Made by a program: the position numbers and the translations under genes. Below are positions 25,837 through 33,178 of a DNA stretch of 64,000 nucleotides, piece by piece. The stretch is from positions 1 through 64,000 of the forward strand of contig CADAEK010000009.1 in assembly GCA_902786925.1 (NCBI GenBank), written 5' to 3'. Within the stretch, counting starts at the first letter, position 1; each line of letters opens with the position of its first letter. The notes under the pieces are model-generated. The model saw only the letters and a list, made by a program, of their open reading frames with translations. It had not been told where the DNA came from and searched no databases. This DNA comes from an uncultured Bacteroidales bacterium. Lineage in GTDB: Bacteria; Bacteroidota; Bacteroidia; Bacteroidales; Bacteroidaceae.

Positions 25837-27024
25837 ATGGATTCCAACTTCATTGATTACGTAAAAATCTATTGCCGTTCAGGGCGCGGAGGACGTGGTT
25901 CCACCCACATGCACCGAGCCAAGTATTTGCCTAAAGGAGGTCCCGACGGAGGTAATGGAGGGCGCGGAGGTCACGTCATTTTGCGTGGCAACCGCAACTA
26001 CTGGACCTTGCTCCATCTCCGCTACGACCGTCACATCCAGGCAGAACATGGCGGCAACGGTTCCAAAAACAAATCAACAGGCAAGCAGGGCGCCAATGCC
26101 TACATCGAAGTGCCTTGCGGCACAGCGGTTTATGATGCCGAGACCGGCGAATACATCTGCGACGTGACAGAACACGGGCAGGAAGTCATTCTGCTGCAAG
26201 GAGGACGCGGAGGCTTAGGCAACTTCAACTTCGCCACCCCCACCAACAAGGCACCACGCTATGCACAGCCCGGCGAACCCATGCAGGAACGTTCCGTCAT
26301 TCTCGAGCTGAAGCTCCTGGCCGATGTAGGTCTGGTAGGCTTCCCCAATGCAGGCAAGTCCACCCTCGTCAACGCCATCTCTTCTGCAAAGCCCAAGATT
26401 GACAACTATCCCTTCACCACCCTCGAACCCTCACTCGGCATCGTCTCCTATCGCGACGAACGCTCATTCGTCATCGCTGACATTCCAGGCATCATCAAGG
26501 GAGCCAGCGAAGGGCGCGGCCTTGGTCTCCGTTTCCTGCGCCACATCGAGCGCAACTCCTTGTTGCTCTTCATGGTGCCAGCAGACACCGAGGACATTCG
26601 CCACGAATATGATGTGCTGCTCAACGAGCTGGCACAGTTCAATCCCGACCTGCTGTCCAAGGGACGCGTGCTCGCCATCACCAAGTGCGACCTTCTCGGA
26701 CAAGACGAGGAACTCAAGGAAATGCTCAAAGAAGGCCTTCCCGACGACATCCCCGTCGTCTTCATCAGTTCAGTGGCACACATAGGACTTCAAGAACTCA
26801 AGGACATCCTGTGGCGCGAGATGAACAGCGAGAGCAACAAAATCGCAGCCATCAACACACAGGAATCCCTCATCCATGCCACCAAGACCTTTGCCTACAT
26901 GGACGACATCGCCAACGACGATGACGAAGGCTGGGGCGACGAGGACATCCCCGAAGAGGAAGACATCGAATACCTCGACGAAGACGAGATTGAAGACCTC
27001 GAAGACTTTGAGTATGAGGAATAA
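25837..27024 (+). CDS. obg: GTPase Obg/CgtA
   Basis: This protein of about 395 residues is an essential ribosome-assembly and stress GTPase. The glycine-rich Obg fold (residues 1-158) includes [16 protein letters not shown]. The G domain has GFPNAGKST (G1), the DIPG switch (G3) and TKCDL (G4). The C-terminus is a strongly acidic tail (last 40 residues mostly Asp and Glu) that replaces the OCT domain, as usual in Bacteroidota. Start ATG 25837 ([10 protein letters not shown]) matches the family; the frame extends upstream to 25750 without support. Confidence 0.96.
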   Translation: MDSNFIDYVKIYCRSGRGGRGSTHMHRAKYLPKGGPDGGNGGRGGHVILRGNRNYWTLLHLRYDRHIQAEHGGNGSKNKSTGKQGANAYIEVPCGTAVYDAETGEYICDVTEHGQEVILLQGGRGGLGNFNFATPTNKAPRYAQPGEPMQERSVILELKLLADVGLVGFPNAGKSTLVNAISSAKPKIDNYPFTTLEPSLGIVSYRDERSFVIADIPGIIKGASEGRGLGLRFLRHIERNSLLLFMVPADTEDIRHEYDVLLNELAQFNPDLLSKGRVLAITKCDLLGQDEELKEMLKEGLPDDIPVVFISSVAHIGLQELKDILWREMNSESNKIAAINTQESLIHATKTFAYMDDIANDDDEGWGDEDIPEEEDIEYLDEDEIEDLEDFEYEE

Positions 27025-27067
27025 CCCAATGGCCAACTCTCAACTGTCAACTGTCACCGCAGCCTTC

Positions 27068-27128
27068 AGACATTAGACATTAGACATTAGACATTAGACT
27101 TTAGACTTTTGACATTAGACATTAGACC
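27068..27128 (+). repeat. Nonamer array GACATTAGA
   Basis: Tandem 9-bp units GACATTAGA and variants (ACTTTAGA, CTTTTGACA) lie between obg and pgeF. The same motif recurs at about 28020-28080. Confidence 0.8.
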
Positions 27129-27143
27129 TCTCAACTCTCAATC

Positions 27144-27833
27144 ATGCACATCCACCCTACCCCCTCACATATCACTGCCTTCTCCACCACGCGAGATGGC
27201 AGTGTTTCCATTTCCATGCCCCAGCTCTTCATGCCGCTGCATCAAGTGCATGAAACCAAGACCGTCATCATCGACGAAGACTTTCTCCGCATGAACCCGC
27301 TCCAGCAAGCGCTGGCCCTCGACGGCGTAGATGCCCTCTCCACGAGCCTCAACAACGTCTGCATCTGCGTGCGCACCGCTGACTGCATTCCCGTCCTCCT
27401 GTGGGACGACACCACCAATGTCGTCTCAGCTGTGCACGCTGGATGGAAAGGCACCTTGAAACGCATCGTCGAAAGCAACATCGACGTGCTCAGCACCACC
27501 TTCGGCACACAGCCATCCCATCTCCATGCCATCATCGGTCCCGGCATTGGCCCCGACAGCTTCGAAGTGGGCGACGAAGTATACGACCTCTTTGCCCAAG
27601 CCCGTTTCCCCATGGAGAAACTCGCCAGACGCTATCCCGACACACGCAATCCGCAAGCAGAGAAGTGGCACATCGACCTTTGGGAATGCAACCGTCTCCA
27701 ACTCATTCAAAAAGGTGTCAATCCCCAAAACATCCACGTTTCAGGCATCGACACCTACCAGCATTATGACCGCTTCTGCTCAGCTCGCCGCCACATCAAC
27801 AGCAGAATCATCAACGGCATCATGCGCCACTAA
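27144..27833 (+). CDS. pgeF: YfiH/PgeF-type laccase-domain protein
   Basis: This 229-residue protein belongs to the YfiH family, reported to act as a purine nucleoside phosphorylase or a peptidoglycan-editing oxidase. The family's metal-site residues are seen in CIPVLLWDD and AVHAGWKGTLKRIV (about residues 77-110), IGPGIGPDSFEVG (about 130-142), and the C-terminal CSARRHINSR. Length is usual. It follows obg across a 119-nt gap filled with nonamer repeats and may have a separate promoter. Confidence 0.9.
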   Translation: MHIHPTPSHITAFSTTRDGSVSISMPQLFMPLHQVHETKTVIIDEDFLRMNPLQQALALDGVDALSTSLNNVCICVRTADCIPVLLWDDTTNVVSAVHAGWKGTLKRIVESNIDVLSTTFGTQPSHLHAIIGPGIGPDSFEVGDEVYDLFAQARFPMEKLARRYPDTRNPQAEKWHIDLWECNRLQLIQKGVNPQNIHVSGIDTYQHYDRFCSARRHINSRIINGIMRH

Positions 27834-27870
27834 TCCAGCAAGAGCCATTCAAGGCTCTTAGGTGCTTTTA

Positions 27871-27980
27871 TTGCTGCGCAAGAACCTTTAGCTCGACGAA
27901 GTCAAATCATATAAAATCTTGTTTAAATCTGGGGGCAAAGCCCAGAAATAGGCTAACATAAGGTCAAGAATTAGAGAACT
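27871..27980 (+). repeat. Dispersed repeat R2, copy 4
   Basis: TTGCTGCGCAAGAACCTTTA through GGTCAAGAATTAGAGAA is almost the exact complement of the copy at 1885-1992. It fills the gap between the converging pgeF and HAD genes with the nonamer and heptamer arrays that follow (28020-28125). Confidence 0.85.
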
Positions 27981-28019
27981 TTTCTCAGCGTAGCTAATTA
28001 GAGAATTTTCCTCCTCCCT

Positions 28020-28125
28020 TAGACATTTGACTTTTGACATTGGACATTAGACTTTTGACATTAGACATTAGACATTAGACCTCTCAACTATCAACTGTCA
28101 ACTCTCAACTGTCAACTCTCAACTA
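28020..28125 (+). repeat. Nonamer array followed by TCAACTN heptamers
   Basis: GACATTAGA-type units (28020-28080) give way to TCAACTA, TCAACTG, TCAACTC, TCAACTG, TCAACTC, TCAACTA (28084-28125). The last units overlap the final codons of the HAD gene, so its C-terminal VES and stop are made of array sequence. Confidence 0.85.
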
Positions 28126-28915
28126 TCACCTCTCTCACCTTCTCCCACTCGTCACAAAACTCCTGCATCGAGTGGAACAGCAGATTCGCCCCTTGGCTCA
28201 GCAGCTCCTCGTCAGGCAGAGGCCCCGTGTTCACAGCAATCGTGAACACCCCCGCAGCCACACCAGCCGCCACGCCCAGCGGAGCATTCTCCACCACAAT
28301 AAAATGATTAGGAGCCAACTCACCGCATAGCCTCCCCTCGCCCTTCACGCGAGAAGAGTCAGAAGAGAGACACCTCTTATACTTCTCCATACCCATCAGA
28401 TACGGCTCCGGATTCGGCTTACCATACTTCACATCAAAAGCCGTCACCATCAGTTCCCGCTTGAAGACATCCGGGAAATTCCGGTTCAGGCGTTCCAGCA
28501 GCGTCCTCTGTCCGCTGCCCGTCACCACCATCGGCACCACCCCGCTCTCCTTCACCTTGCAGAGCAGTTCATACGCTCCCGGCATCCTCTCCGCCTTCGG
28601 ACACCGATTAAATAAGTCGCTCTTATACTGATAGATACGTTCGATTTCCTCCTCCGTCGCATCATATCCACGCTGACGTTGTGAGACGATATTGATAGTG
28701 CCAGCGCCCGTGCGTCCCTCATGCATATAAGCCTCCCATTCCGGCAAGTCCAGTCCGAAATGCGCCATCGTCTCGTGCCAGCACTTCGCATGATTCTTCA
28801 TCGAGTCAAACAGCACCCCATCCATATCAAACATAGCAGCCTTCAGCGCCATCCGTTCATATCCATGCGCTGTCAGATACTGCTTCACCGCCATCTCAAT
28901 ATCTTTTCTTTCCAT
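28112..28915 (-). CDS. HAD-superfamily phosphatase (beta-phosphoglucomutase-like)
   Basis: This 267-residue cytoplasmic protein has motif I MFDMDGVLFDS (Asp30 nucleophile, Asp32), a helical cap (about 45-115), motif II VTGSGQ, the lysine motif YGKPNPEPYLMGM and motif IV VVENAPLGVAAGVAAG. It fits the phosphoglycolate-phosphatase/beta-phosphoglucomutase branch. The substrate is unknown. An insert rich in Ser and Lys (about 193-210) interrupts the core before motif IV. Its C-terminal codons overlap a heptamer array, suggesting that the array extended into the gene end. Confidence 0.88.
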   Translation of the reverse strand: MERKDIEMAVKQYLTAHGYERMALKAAMFDMDGVLFDSMKNHAKCWHETMAHFGLDLPEWEAYMHEGRTGAGTINIVSQRQRGYDATEEEIERIYQYKSDLFNRCPKAERMPGAYELLCKVKESGVVPMVVTGSGQRTLLERLNRNFPDVFKRELMVTAFDVKYGKPNPEPYLMGMEKYKRCLSSDSSRVKGEGRLCGELAPNHFIVVENAPLGVAAGVAAGVFTIAVNTGPLPDEELLSQGANLLFHSMQEFCDEWEKVREVIVES

Positions 28916-28934
28916 CTTTTTACCTTTCCACCTG

Positions 28935-28942
28935 CAAAGGTA
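28935..28942 (-). promoter_or_regulatory. -7 box of the HAD gene
   Basis: TACCTTTG on the minus strand lies 19 nt before the start codon. A TTG at 28965-28967 is 22 nt upstream. Confidence 0.55.
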
Positions 28943-28998
28943 CGAATACTTTTTGACACCGTCGCAACAATATCCGAAAAGGAGTGATTAGGTAAGAA

Positions 28999-29062
28999 TT
29001 TCACAATTTCATAATTTCACGATTTCATAATTTCACGATTTCATAATTTCACAATTTCACAA
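28999..29062 (+). repeat. Octamer array TTTCAYRA, eight units
   Basis: TTTCACAA, TTTCATAA and TTTCACGA alternate in exact 8-bp phase. Related octamers occur at about 31155-31215 (complement), 56351-56395 and 62839-62856. Confidence 0.9.
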
Positions 29063-29070
29063 TTCAAAAA

Positions 29071-29093
29071 GAGGAAGGCTACACACCTTCCTC
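29071..29093 (-). terminator. Terminator, minus strand
   Basis: GAGGAAGG and CCTTCCTC form an 8-bp stem with a 7-nt loop. On the minus strand TTTTTG follows. It probably ends the transcript that begins near 29590. Confidence 0.7.
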
Positions 29094-29392
29094 CTTTAAC
29101 ATGACAAATCTTTCGAAAGCTTTTCCAAACAGCGCCAAGGCTTCAAAAGACTGGCACTGAAACACGAAACACAGCGGAAACACAATCAAGTCAACAAATG
29201 TCCTTGCATAATCCTTCAAAAAAGGTACGCGCTGCGTACACAAAGTTTTATCCACAATCTTAACACGACAAACCCAAGGAACAATAGAGGAACACCATGA
29301 TAGGTAAATGAGAATTGGACATGGGTGTTAACTGGTGAGCAGAAACTTTTGCAACTTTCATTTTTCCACACAGATAACACGGCTTCACTCTC
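29094..29392 (-). other. 300-nt stretch between a small gene and its terminator
   Basis: On the minus strand this lies downstream of the 56-residue gene and upstream of the hairpin at 29071-29093, so it should be transcribed. It contains a 33-codon frame (29260-29361, starting MKVAKVSAHQLTPMSNSHLP) that I cannot assign. It could be a long 3' untranslated region, a small RNA or a small gene. Confidence 0.4.
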
Positions 29393-29563
29393 CTACTCCC
29401 AGGAGGCAATGGGTGACTCGTTGATGTAGTTCTTGGTGGACATGTCGTAGTAGAGGGCTTCGAGTTCCTGGAGGGTGAGGCGCTCAACAGAGTGCTCGAT
29501 GATGCGGATGAGCTCGTCACGGCGCTGCTCTTCCGACTGATAGTTTGTGACGAAGTATGACAT
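29393..29563 (-). CDS. Small hypothetical protein, 56 residues
   Basis: A short, soluble, charged protein starting MSYFVTNYQSEEQRRDELIR, with a helical middle (LIRIIEHSVERLTLQELEALYY) and no membrane segment or motif I recognise. Start ATG 29563 is chosen because the -7 box lies at 29593-29600, downstream of the earlier ATG at 29620. It is divergent from the DUF4250 gene. Confidence 0.7.
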   Translation of the reverse strand: MSYFVTNYQSEEQRRDELIRIIEHSVERLTLQELEALYYDMSTKNYINESPIASWE

Positions 29564-29592
29564 GGGGGTGATGTTTATGATGTTTTGAGCCA

Positions 29593-29620
29593 CAAAGATA
29601 GGGGTTTTCGTTGATTTCAA
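29593..29620 (-). promoter_or_regulatory. Promoter of the 56-residue gene
   Basis: On the minus strand TTG (29618-29620), a 17-nt spacer and TATCTTTG (29593-29600) lead to the start at 29563. Confidence 0.6.
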
Positions 29621-29654
29621 GGGTTGTGATGGGGGAAACTTCTGAAAAAGGACG

Positions 29655-29662
29655 TAATTTTG
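29655..29662 (+). promoter_or_regulatory. -7 box of the DUF4250 gene
   Basis: TAATTTTG lies 21 nt before ATG 29684, which supports that start over the in-frame ATG at 29660. Confidence 0.5.
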
Positions 29663-29683
29663 CAGAAAATTACTGATAAGACT

Positions 29684-29872
29684 ATGGACAGATTACCGAA
29701 AGACCCTTTCATGCTGGTGTCGAGCATCAACATGCTGCTGAGAGATGGAGAATTTGACTCGCTGGAGGACTTGTGCGCCTATTTCGACCGAGAGGTGGAG
29801 GATGTGAAGGCTGAACTGCTGAGGAACGGCTACGCCTACAACGAGGAGCAGAAGCAGGTGCGACCCAACTGA
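29684..29872 (+). CDS. DUF4250 domain protein
   Basis: This protein of 62 residues begins MDRLPKDPFMLVSSINMLLR and matches the DUF4250 pattern (PxDPxxLxSxxNxxLRD, then LEDLCxxF and a closing NGYAYNEEQ). The function is unknown; the shape suggests a small helix-turn-helix-like fold. It has its own promoter and a terminator at 29892-29928, so it is a single-gene transcript. Confidence 0.85.
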   Translation: MDRLPKDPFMLVSSINMLLRDGEFDSLEDLCAYFDREVEDVKAELLRNGYAYNEEQKQVRPN

Positions 29873-29891
29873 GTGAACTGAACAAAAAGCT

Positions 29892-29928
29892 AAAGCCCAT
29901 CGCCTGACGGTTCAGCGCGATGGGCTTT
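29892..29928 (+). terminator. Terminator of the DUF4250 gene
   Basis: AAAGCCCATCGC pairs with GCGATGGGCTTT (12 bp, 13-nt loop), followed by a T-rich tract. Confidence 0.88.
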
Positions 29929-29953
29929 TGTTTTGTCTTGAGGGAGACAAAGG

Positions 29954-30691
29954 CTATCCGATGAGCTTCAGCAGCTGGCGCTCGGAGGCTTGGGGCAGCA
30001 GCTGGCGGAAGTGGGCATAGAGACGCTCAAAGGACTCTTGCGGCGTGCGCTCGCATTGGCACGCTTCCTTGCCGTAGAGCTGCTCTGGCGTGGTGAGCAA
30101 TGACCATCCCCAGCCATATTCGCGGTTGTGGCGGTCGCGCGGATAGACGAAGTCTTCTGTGACGATGTAGCACCCCATCTGCAGGCGTGTGACATAGGCA
30201 TCGAACTTGCCGCGCATGTTCTTGCCCGTGAAGTCGCACAGGCTGCGGAGCTGACGGGTGATCAGGCTCCCCTGCTCCCAGAGCGTGGAGAGGATGACGT
30301 CCTCGATGCTCCCTTCGGCAGGCAATGGGTGCTGGCTGCGGCGGTAGTTGATGAAGTCGGACCACCACTCTTTGCTGATGAATCCAGCCTTCTTGTCGAA
30401 GAACTTGCCATACACGCATCTGCCTTCGGTGATGACGGTGCCTTTCCACTTCCACAAGGGCCAGTCCCATCCGCCATCGGGAAACACTACATAGCGGCAG
30501 TCTTCATCTACCAGCTCCTCGGCCGAATAGCCTGCTATGCCGCTATTCAGCAAGGGCAGGAAGCCTATCTCGTGTATCAGCTCCATGAGCTGCACGTCTG
30601 TATGTATCTCTGCTTGTATCATGTCTGCCTTTTCTTTCATCTGCATTCTTTGTAACGCTTTTTGTCCTTGAATTATTGCTTTGGGGCACAC
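29954..30691 (-). CDS. Winged-helix-like protein, possibly AlkZ-related
   Basis: This 245-residue soluble protein has a conserved DGGWDWPLWKWKG segment (about residues 72-84), a middle with SIEDVILSTLWEQGSLITRQLRSL that fits a winged-helix unit (about 128-151), then a YVTRLQMGCYIVTEDF strand region (165-180). The pattern recalls proteins annotated as AlkZ-related, after the AlkZ DNA glycosylases that act on cross-links, but the catalytic QxQ-type motif of AlkZ is not visible. A nuclease or glycosylase role is not shown. Several starts are possible (Met17, Met19). Confidence 0.6.
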   Translation of the reverse strand: MCPKAIIQGQKALQRMQMKEKADMIQAEIHTDVQLMELIHEIGFLPLLNSGIAGYSAEELVDEDCRYVVFPDGGWDWPLWKWKGTVITEGRCVYGKFFDKKAGFISKEWWSDFINYRRSQHPLPAEGSIEDVILSTLWEQGSLITRQLRSLCDFTGKNMRGKFDAYVTRLQMGCYIVTEDFVYPRDRHNREYGWGWSLLTTPEQLYGKEACQCERTPQESFERLYAHFRQLLPQASERQLLKLIG

Positions 30692-31270
30692 GAACCTTTA
30701 TTGGGACGAAAGGATGAAGACGATTAATTGCTGCCTACTGCAGCTATCTCTTTTATATCCTACGGATAGAAATCTATCAAAATCTATTAAAAAAATCTTG
30801 GGGCAGAGCCCAGAAATGAGCCTCTCCCGACCTCCCCTGAAGGGAAGGAGATAAGCCTCTGCGCGGCCTAATTTAATTGATAATTGATAATTGACAATTG
30901 ATAATTATTGCCATGCGGGGTGTTGTTTAAGGTCACACAGATTCCATAGATTCCACAGAATTTTTGGAGCCAAGAGTGGCTCTCTTATTTCAGGGCATCG
31001 CCCCCAGATTTAAACAAGATTTTATATGATTTCTTGCGCAGCAATGAGAAACACCGCGCCAGCCCAATTGTCAATTATCAATTATCAATTGTCAATTATC
31101 AAAATCTTTGTCATCAGTGGAATCTGTGTGACCTTCTTCTGTTCCGCTGAAGGCAATCTAGTGAAATTGTGAAATCGTGAAATCGTGAAATTGTGAAATC
31201 GTGAAATTGTGAAATTCTGCGAAAGCGCAAGCGATAACGAACCCACGGCTTCTCATCCACTTCCCTCATA
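30692..31270. repeat. Repeat-rich intergenic region before the tRNA cluster
   Basis: Contains inverted R2 relatives (about 30760-30820 and 30960-31045), TTGATAATTGA-type short repeats (30880-30915, 31065-31100) and complement-strand octamers GTGAAATT/GTGAAATC (31155-31215). A phrase around GCCATGCGGGGTGT is shared with 1788-1801. No gene is seen. Confidence 0.7.
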
Positions 31271-31274
31271 ACGC

Positions 31275-31304
31275 AAGAAAGAGCCACTTGCGTGACTCTT
31301 TCTT
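31275..31304 (-). terminator. Terminator of the tRNA cluster
   Basis: AAGAAAGAG (31275-31283) pairs with CTCTTTCTT (31296-31304), directly after tRNA-Ser in the direction of transcription. Confidence 0.65.
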
Positions 31305-31306
31305 TG

Positions 31307-31391
31307 CGGAGGGAGAGGGATTCGAACCCCCGGTGCCTCTCAGCACGACGGTTTTCAAGACCGTTGTAATCGACCACTCTACCATCCCTCC
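31307..31391 (-). tRNA. tRNA-Ser (UGA)
   Basis: Acceptor GGAGGGA pairs with TCCCTCC, the anticodon loop reads CTTGAAA (UGA), a long variable arm is present and the T-loop is TTCGAAT. CCA is not encoded. It is last in the eight-tRNA cluster. Confidence 0.95.
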
Positions 31392-31435
31392 TAAAAGGAA
31401 AGGGATTTTGATGTTGTCTCAATCCCTTTTCTTTG

Positions 31436-31508
31436 TACGCCCTCAGGGGCTCGAACCCTGGACCCATTGATTAAGAGTCAATTGCTCTACCAACTGAGCT
31501 AAGGACGC
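31436..31508 (-). tRNA. tRNA-Lys (CUU)
   Basis: Anticodon loop CTCTTAA gives CUU, with ATTGA/TCAAT stem and acceptor GCGTCCT/AGGGCGT (two G-U pairs). T-loop TTCGAGC. Confidence 0.93.
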
Positions 31509-31522
31509 ATCTTATGTTTTTG

Positions 31523-31596
31523 CGCTTCAGGATGGGCTTGAACCAACGACCCCATGATTAACAGTCATGTGCTCTAACCAACTGAGCTACTGAAGC
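31523..31596 (-). tRNA. tRNA-Asn (GUU)
   Basis: Acceptor GCTTCAG/CTGAAGC and anticodon loop CTGTTAA (GUU) between CATGA and TCATG. Confidence 0.95.
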
Positions 31597-31610
31597 ATTG
31601 TTTCCTTGTG

Positions 31611-31692
31611 TGAAGAGGAGGAGACTCGAACTCCCACGGGCTGAGCCCACTACCCCCTCAAAGTAGCGCGTCTACCATTCCGCCACCTCTCC
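31611..31692 (-). tRNA. tRNA-Leu (GAG)
   Basis: Acceptor GGAGAGG/CCTCTTC, anticodon loop TTGAGGG (GAG), and a long variable arm typical of class II tRNAs. Confidence 0.93.
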
Positions 31693-31734
31693 ATGAAGGA
31701 TTTTATGTGTTGTCATCGGAAGTTCCGATTTTAG

Positions 31735-31807
31735 AGCGGAAGACGGGGCTCAAACCCGCGACCCCCAGCTTGGAAGGCTAGTGCTCTATCAACTGAGCTA
31801 CTTCCGC
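31735..31807 (-). tRNA. tRNA-Gly (UCC)
   Basis: Acceptor GCGGAAG/CTTCCGC with discriminator U and anticodon loop CTTCCAA (UCC). Confidence 0.95.
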
Positions 31808-31823
31808 GACATCTCCTCATTCG

Positions 31824-31906
31824 TGGGCAGGGACGGATTCGAACCGCCGAAGCCGTAAGGCAACAGATTTACAGTCTGCCCGTTTTAACCACTTACCTAC
31901 CTACCC
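31824..31906 (-). tRNA. tRNA-Tyr (GUA)
   Basis: Acceptor GGGTAGG/CCTGCCC, anticodon loop CTGTAAA (GUA) and a long variable arm, as in bacterial tRNA-Tyr. Confidence 0.95.
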
Positions 31907-31946
31907 AAGCTTTAGTATTGCTACTATCGCCATAATCCTTAAGAAT

Positions 31947-32057
31947 AAGGATTGGCTTTCGCCTATCATCCTTTTAAAGGATTGGCTTTCGCCTATCACC
32001 ATTTAAAGGATTGGCTTTCGCCTATCACCTTTTAAAGGATTGGCTTTCGCCTATCGA
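31947..32057. repeat. Four tandem 29-30-bp repeats inside the tRNA cluster
   Basis: AAGGATTGGCTTTCGCCTAT starts units at 31947, 31977, 32006 and 32035. Each holds GGCTTTCGCC, able to form a short hairpin. The array lies between tRNA-Tyr and tRNA-Arg in the transcribed spacer. Confidence 0.9.
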
Positions 32058-32058
32058 G

Positions 32059-32132
32059 TGACTCGCACAGGATTCAAACCTGTAACCTTTTGATCCGTAG
32101 TCAAATGCTCTATTCAGTTGAGCTAGCGAGCC
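32059..32132 (-). tRNA. tRNA-Arg (ACG)
   Basis: Acceptor GGCTCGC/GCGAGTC with one mispair tolerated, and anticodon loop CTACGGA (ACG). Confidence 0.93.
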
Positions 32133-32193
32133 ATTGTTTCCGATTTTCAAAGATATGAGCTTTCACCCTCTGTGTAGGTCAAACAGACTTCTT

Positions 32194-32279
32194 AACGAAC
32201 CGTCATCTCCACTATTTCGTGGGCGCTGACGGAGTGTTTTCAACGAACCGTCATCTCCACTTATGTGGGCGCTGACGGA
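32194..32279. repeat. Direct repeat duplicating the 3' end of tRNA-Val
   Basis: AACGAACCGTCATCTCCACT leads into GGGCGCTGACGGA twice (32194-32233 and 32242-32279). In the second copy the last 13 bases are the 3' end of tRNA-Val(UAC); the first copy is a stray tRNA tail plus its flank. Confidence 0.85.
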
Positions 32280-32340
32280 TTCGAACCGCCGACCCTCTGC
32301 TTGTAAGGCAGACGCTCTGAACCAGCTGAGCTAAGCGCCC
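32266..32340 (-). tRNA. tRNA-Val (UAC)
   Basis: Acceptor GGGCGCT/AGCGCCC and anticodon loop CTTACAA (UAC). It is first in the cluster, 80-90 nt after the promoter at 32429-32460. Confidence 0.95.
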
Positions 32341-32428
32341 TTATAGGGTGTGGGATTTCGCGTTAGAAAAACTCGGTCGCGCTTGACTTTGTTTTGTTGT
32401 TTCTTCCGTTCCTTCCCGAAAGCGAGTG

Positions 32429-32460
32429 CAAAGGTAGAGAGTTTTTTAGAAACCACCAAA
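32429..32460 (-). promoter_or_regulatory. Promoter of the eight-tRNA cluster
   Basis: On the minus strand TTTG (32457-32460), a 20-nt spacer and TACCTTTG (32429-32436) are a full match to the Bacteroidota consensus. Confidence 0.8.
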
Positions 32461-32691
32461 TGTTTTCGGTACTTTTTTCAAAGTTTTTTTTGCTTGATTC
32501 GTTAAACGGCTGATTATCAGTAATCCGTTTTTTGGCGTCTCGACCGACGTTTGATGAATCTTTTGTTTTTATGCCAGTTTGTGGTATTTTATTGTTTCTC
32601 TCCACTCCTGCGTTGTAGAGCCTCGAATTGAGGTCTCTACATGTCCTTTTTGGACTTTTTTTTCTTTCCCTGCGTGCTTGCGAGCCTCAAC

Positions 32692-32769
32692 TTATCTCAT
32701 CAGAGTCACGTTGCTTACGAAGGCTGCCATTGCTACGAGCACCGCCAGGGCTACTGTCATTGTTTCCAT
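32692..32769 (-). CDS. 25-residue hydrophobic membrane peptide
   Basis: The frame ATG 32769 to TAA 32692-32694 encodes METMTVALAVLVAMAAFVSN and five more residues (VTLMR), a single predicted membrane helix with a basic end. The start follows AAAGGAG by a spacing good for a Shine-Dalgarno sequence, which is rare in this phylum. Two promoter matches lie upstream on the same strand (32836-32863 and 32967-32997). I do not recognise the peptide. It could be a small regulatory membrane protein or a type I toxin-like peptide. No antisense RNA gene is evident. Confidence 0.6.
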   Translation of the reverse strand: METMTVALAVLVAMAAFVSNVTLMR

Positions 32770-32835
32770 AATAGCAATCTCCTTTACCTTAATTAAATTA
32801 ATACTTAACCTGTTTACAATCTTGTTTACCTTTTC

Positions 32836-32863
32836 CAAAGTTAATACTTCGTTGAGATAACAA
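32836..32863 (-). promoter_or_regulatory. Proximal promoter of the 25-residue peptide gene
   Basis: TTG (32861-32863), a 17-nt spacer and TAACTTTG (32836-32843) lie 67 nt upstream of the start. Confidence 0.6.
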
Positions 32864-32966
32864 TCTTTTTACCTATATATCCTAATCAATCTTTTACCTG
32901 TCGCAAGGTTGAAAGACTTATTCATTATATATATAATGTTATTACCGTCCTTTCCTTTTGCCACTG

Positions 32967-32997
32967 CAAAGGTACGGCGACTTCGGCTCCTGGCAAA
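32967..32997 (-). promoter_or_regulatory. Distal promoter upstream of the peptide gene
   Basis: TTTG (32994-32997), a 19-nt spacer and TACCTTTG (32967-32974) form a textbook match. An 18-codon frame (32869-32925, starting MNKSFNLATGKRLIRIYR) lies between the two promoters and might be a leader peptide. Confidence 0.7.
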
Positions 32998-33054
32998 GGA
33001 AACGCCCTTATTTCTTGCGCTTTTGTGTTGATATATTGATGTGAATCAATAATT

Positions 33055-33097
33055 GTGTGGGCACACAGCTGCATTACACACAACTATGCGCCCACAC
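33055..33097. repeat. Inverted repeat downstream of the macroglobulin gene
   Basis: GTGTGGGC (33055-33062) is complementary to GCCCACAC (33090-33097). It may act as a 3' hairpin for the long minus-strand transcript, but no T run follows. Confidence 0.4.
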
Positions 33098-33178
33098 GAC
33101 ATACCAGTATCAAGGGAGCTAAAACGCCCTATAATTGGAGGAAAGCGCCCTACTCTGTCCTCAAAAATGAGGTGATGG

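Noticed and set aside
31947-32057. CRISPR array in the tRNA cluster
   Set aside because: The 29-30-bp units are contiguous and no unique spacer sequence separates them.
32869-32925. 18-codon frame as an independent gene
   Set aside because: It has a weak start context and only lies in a leader; kept as a possible leader peptide, not listed as a gene.
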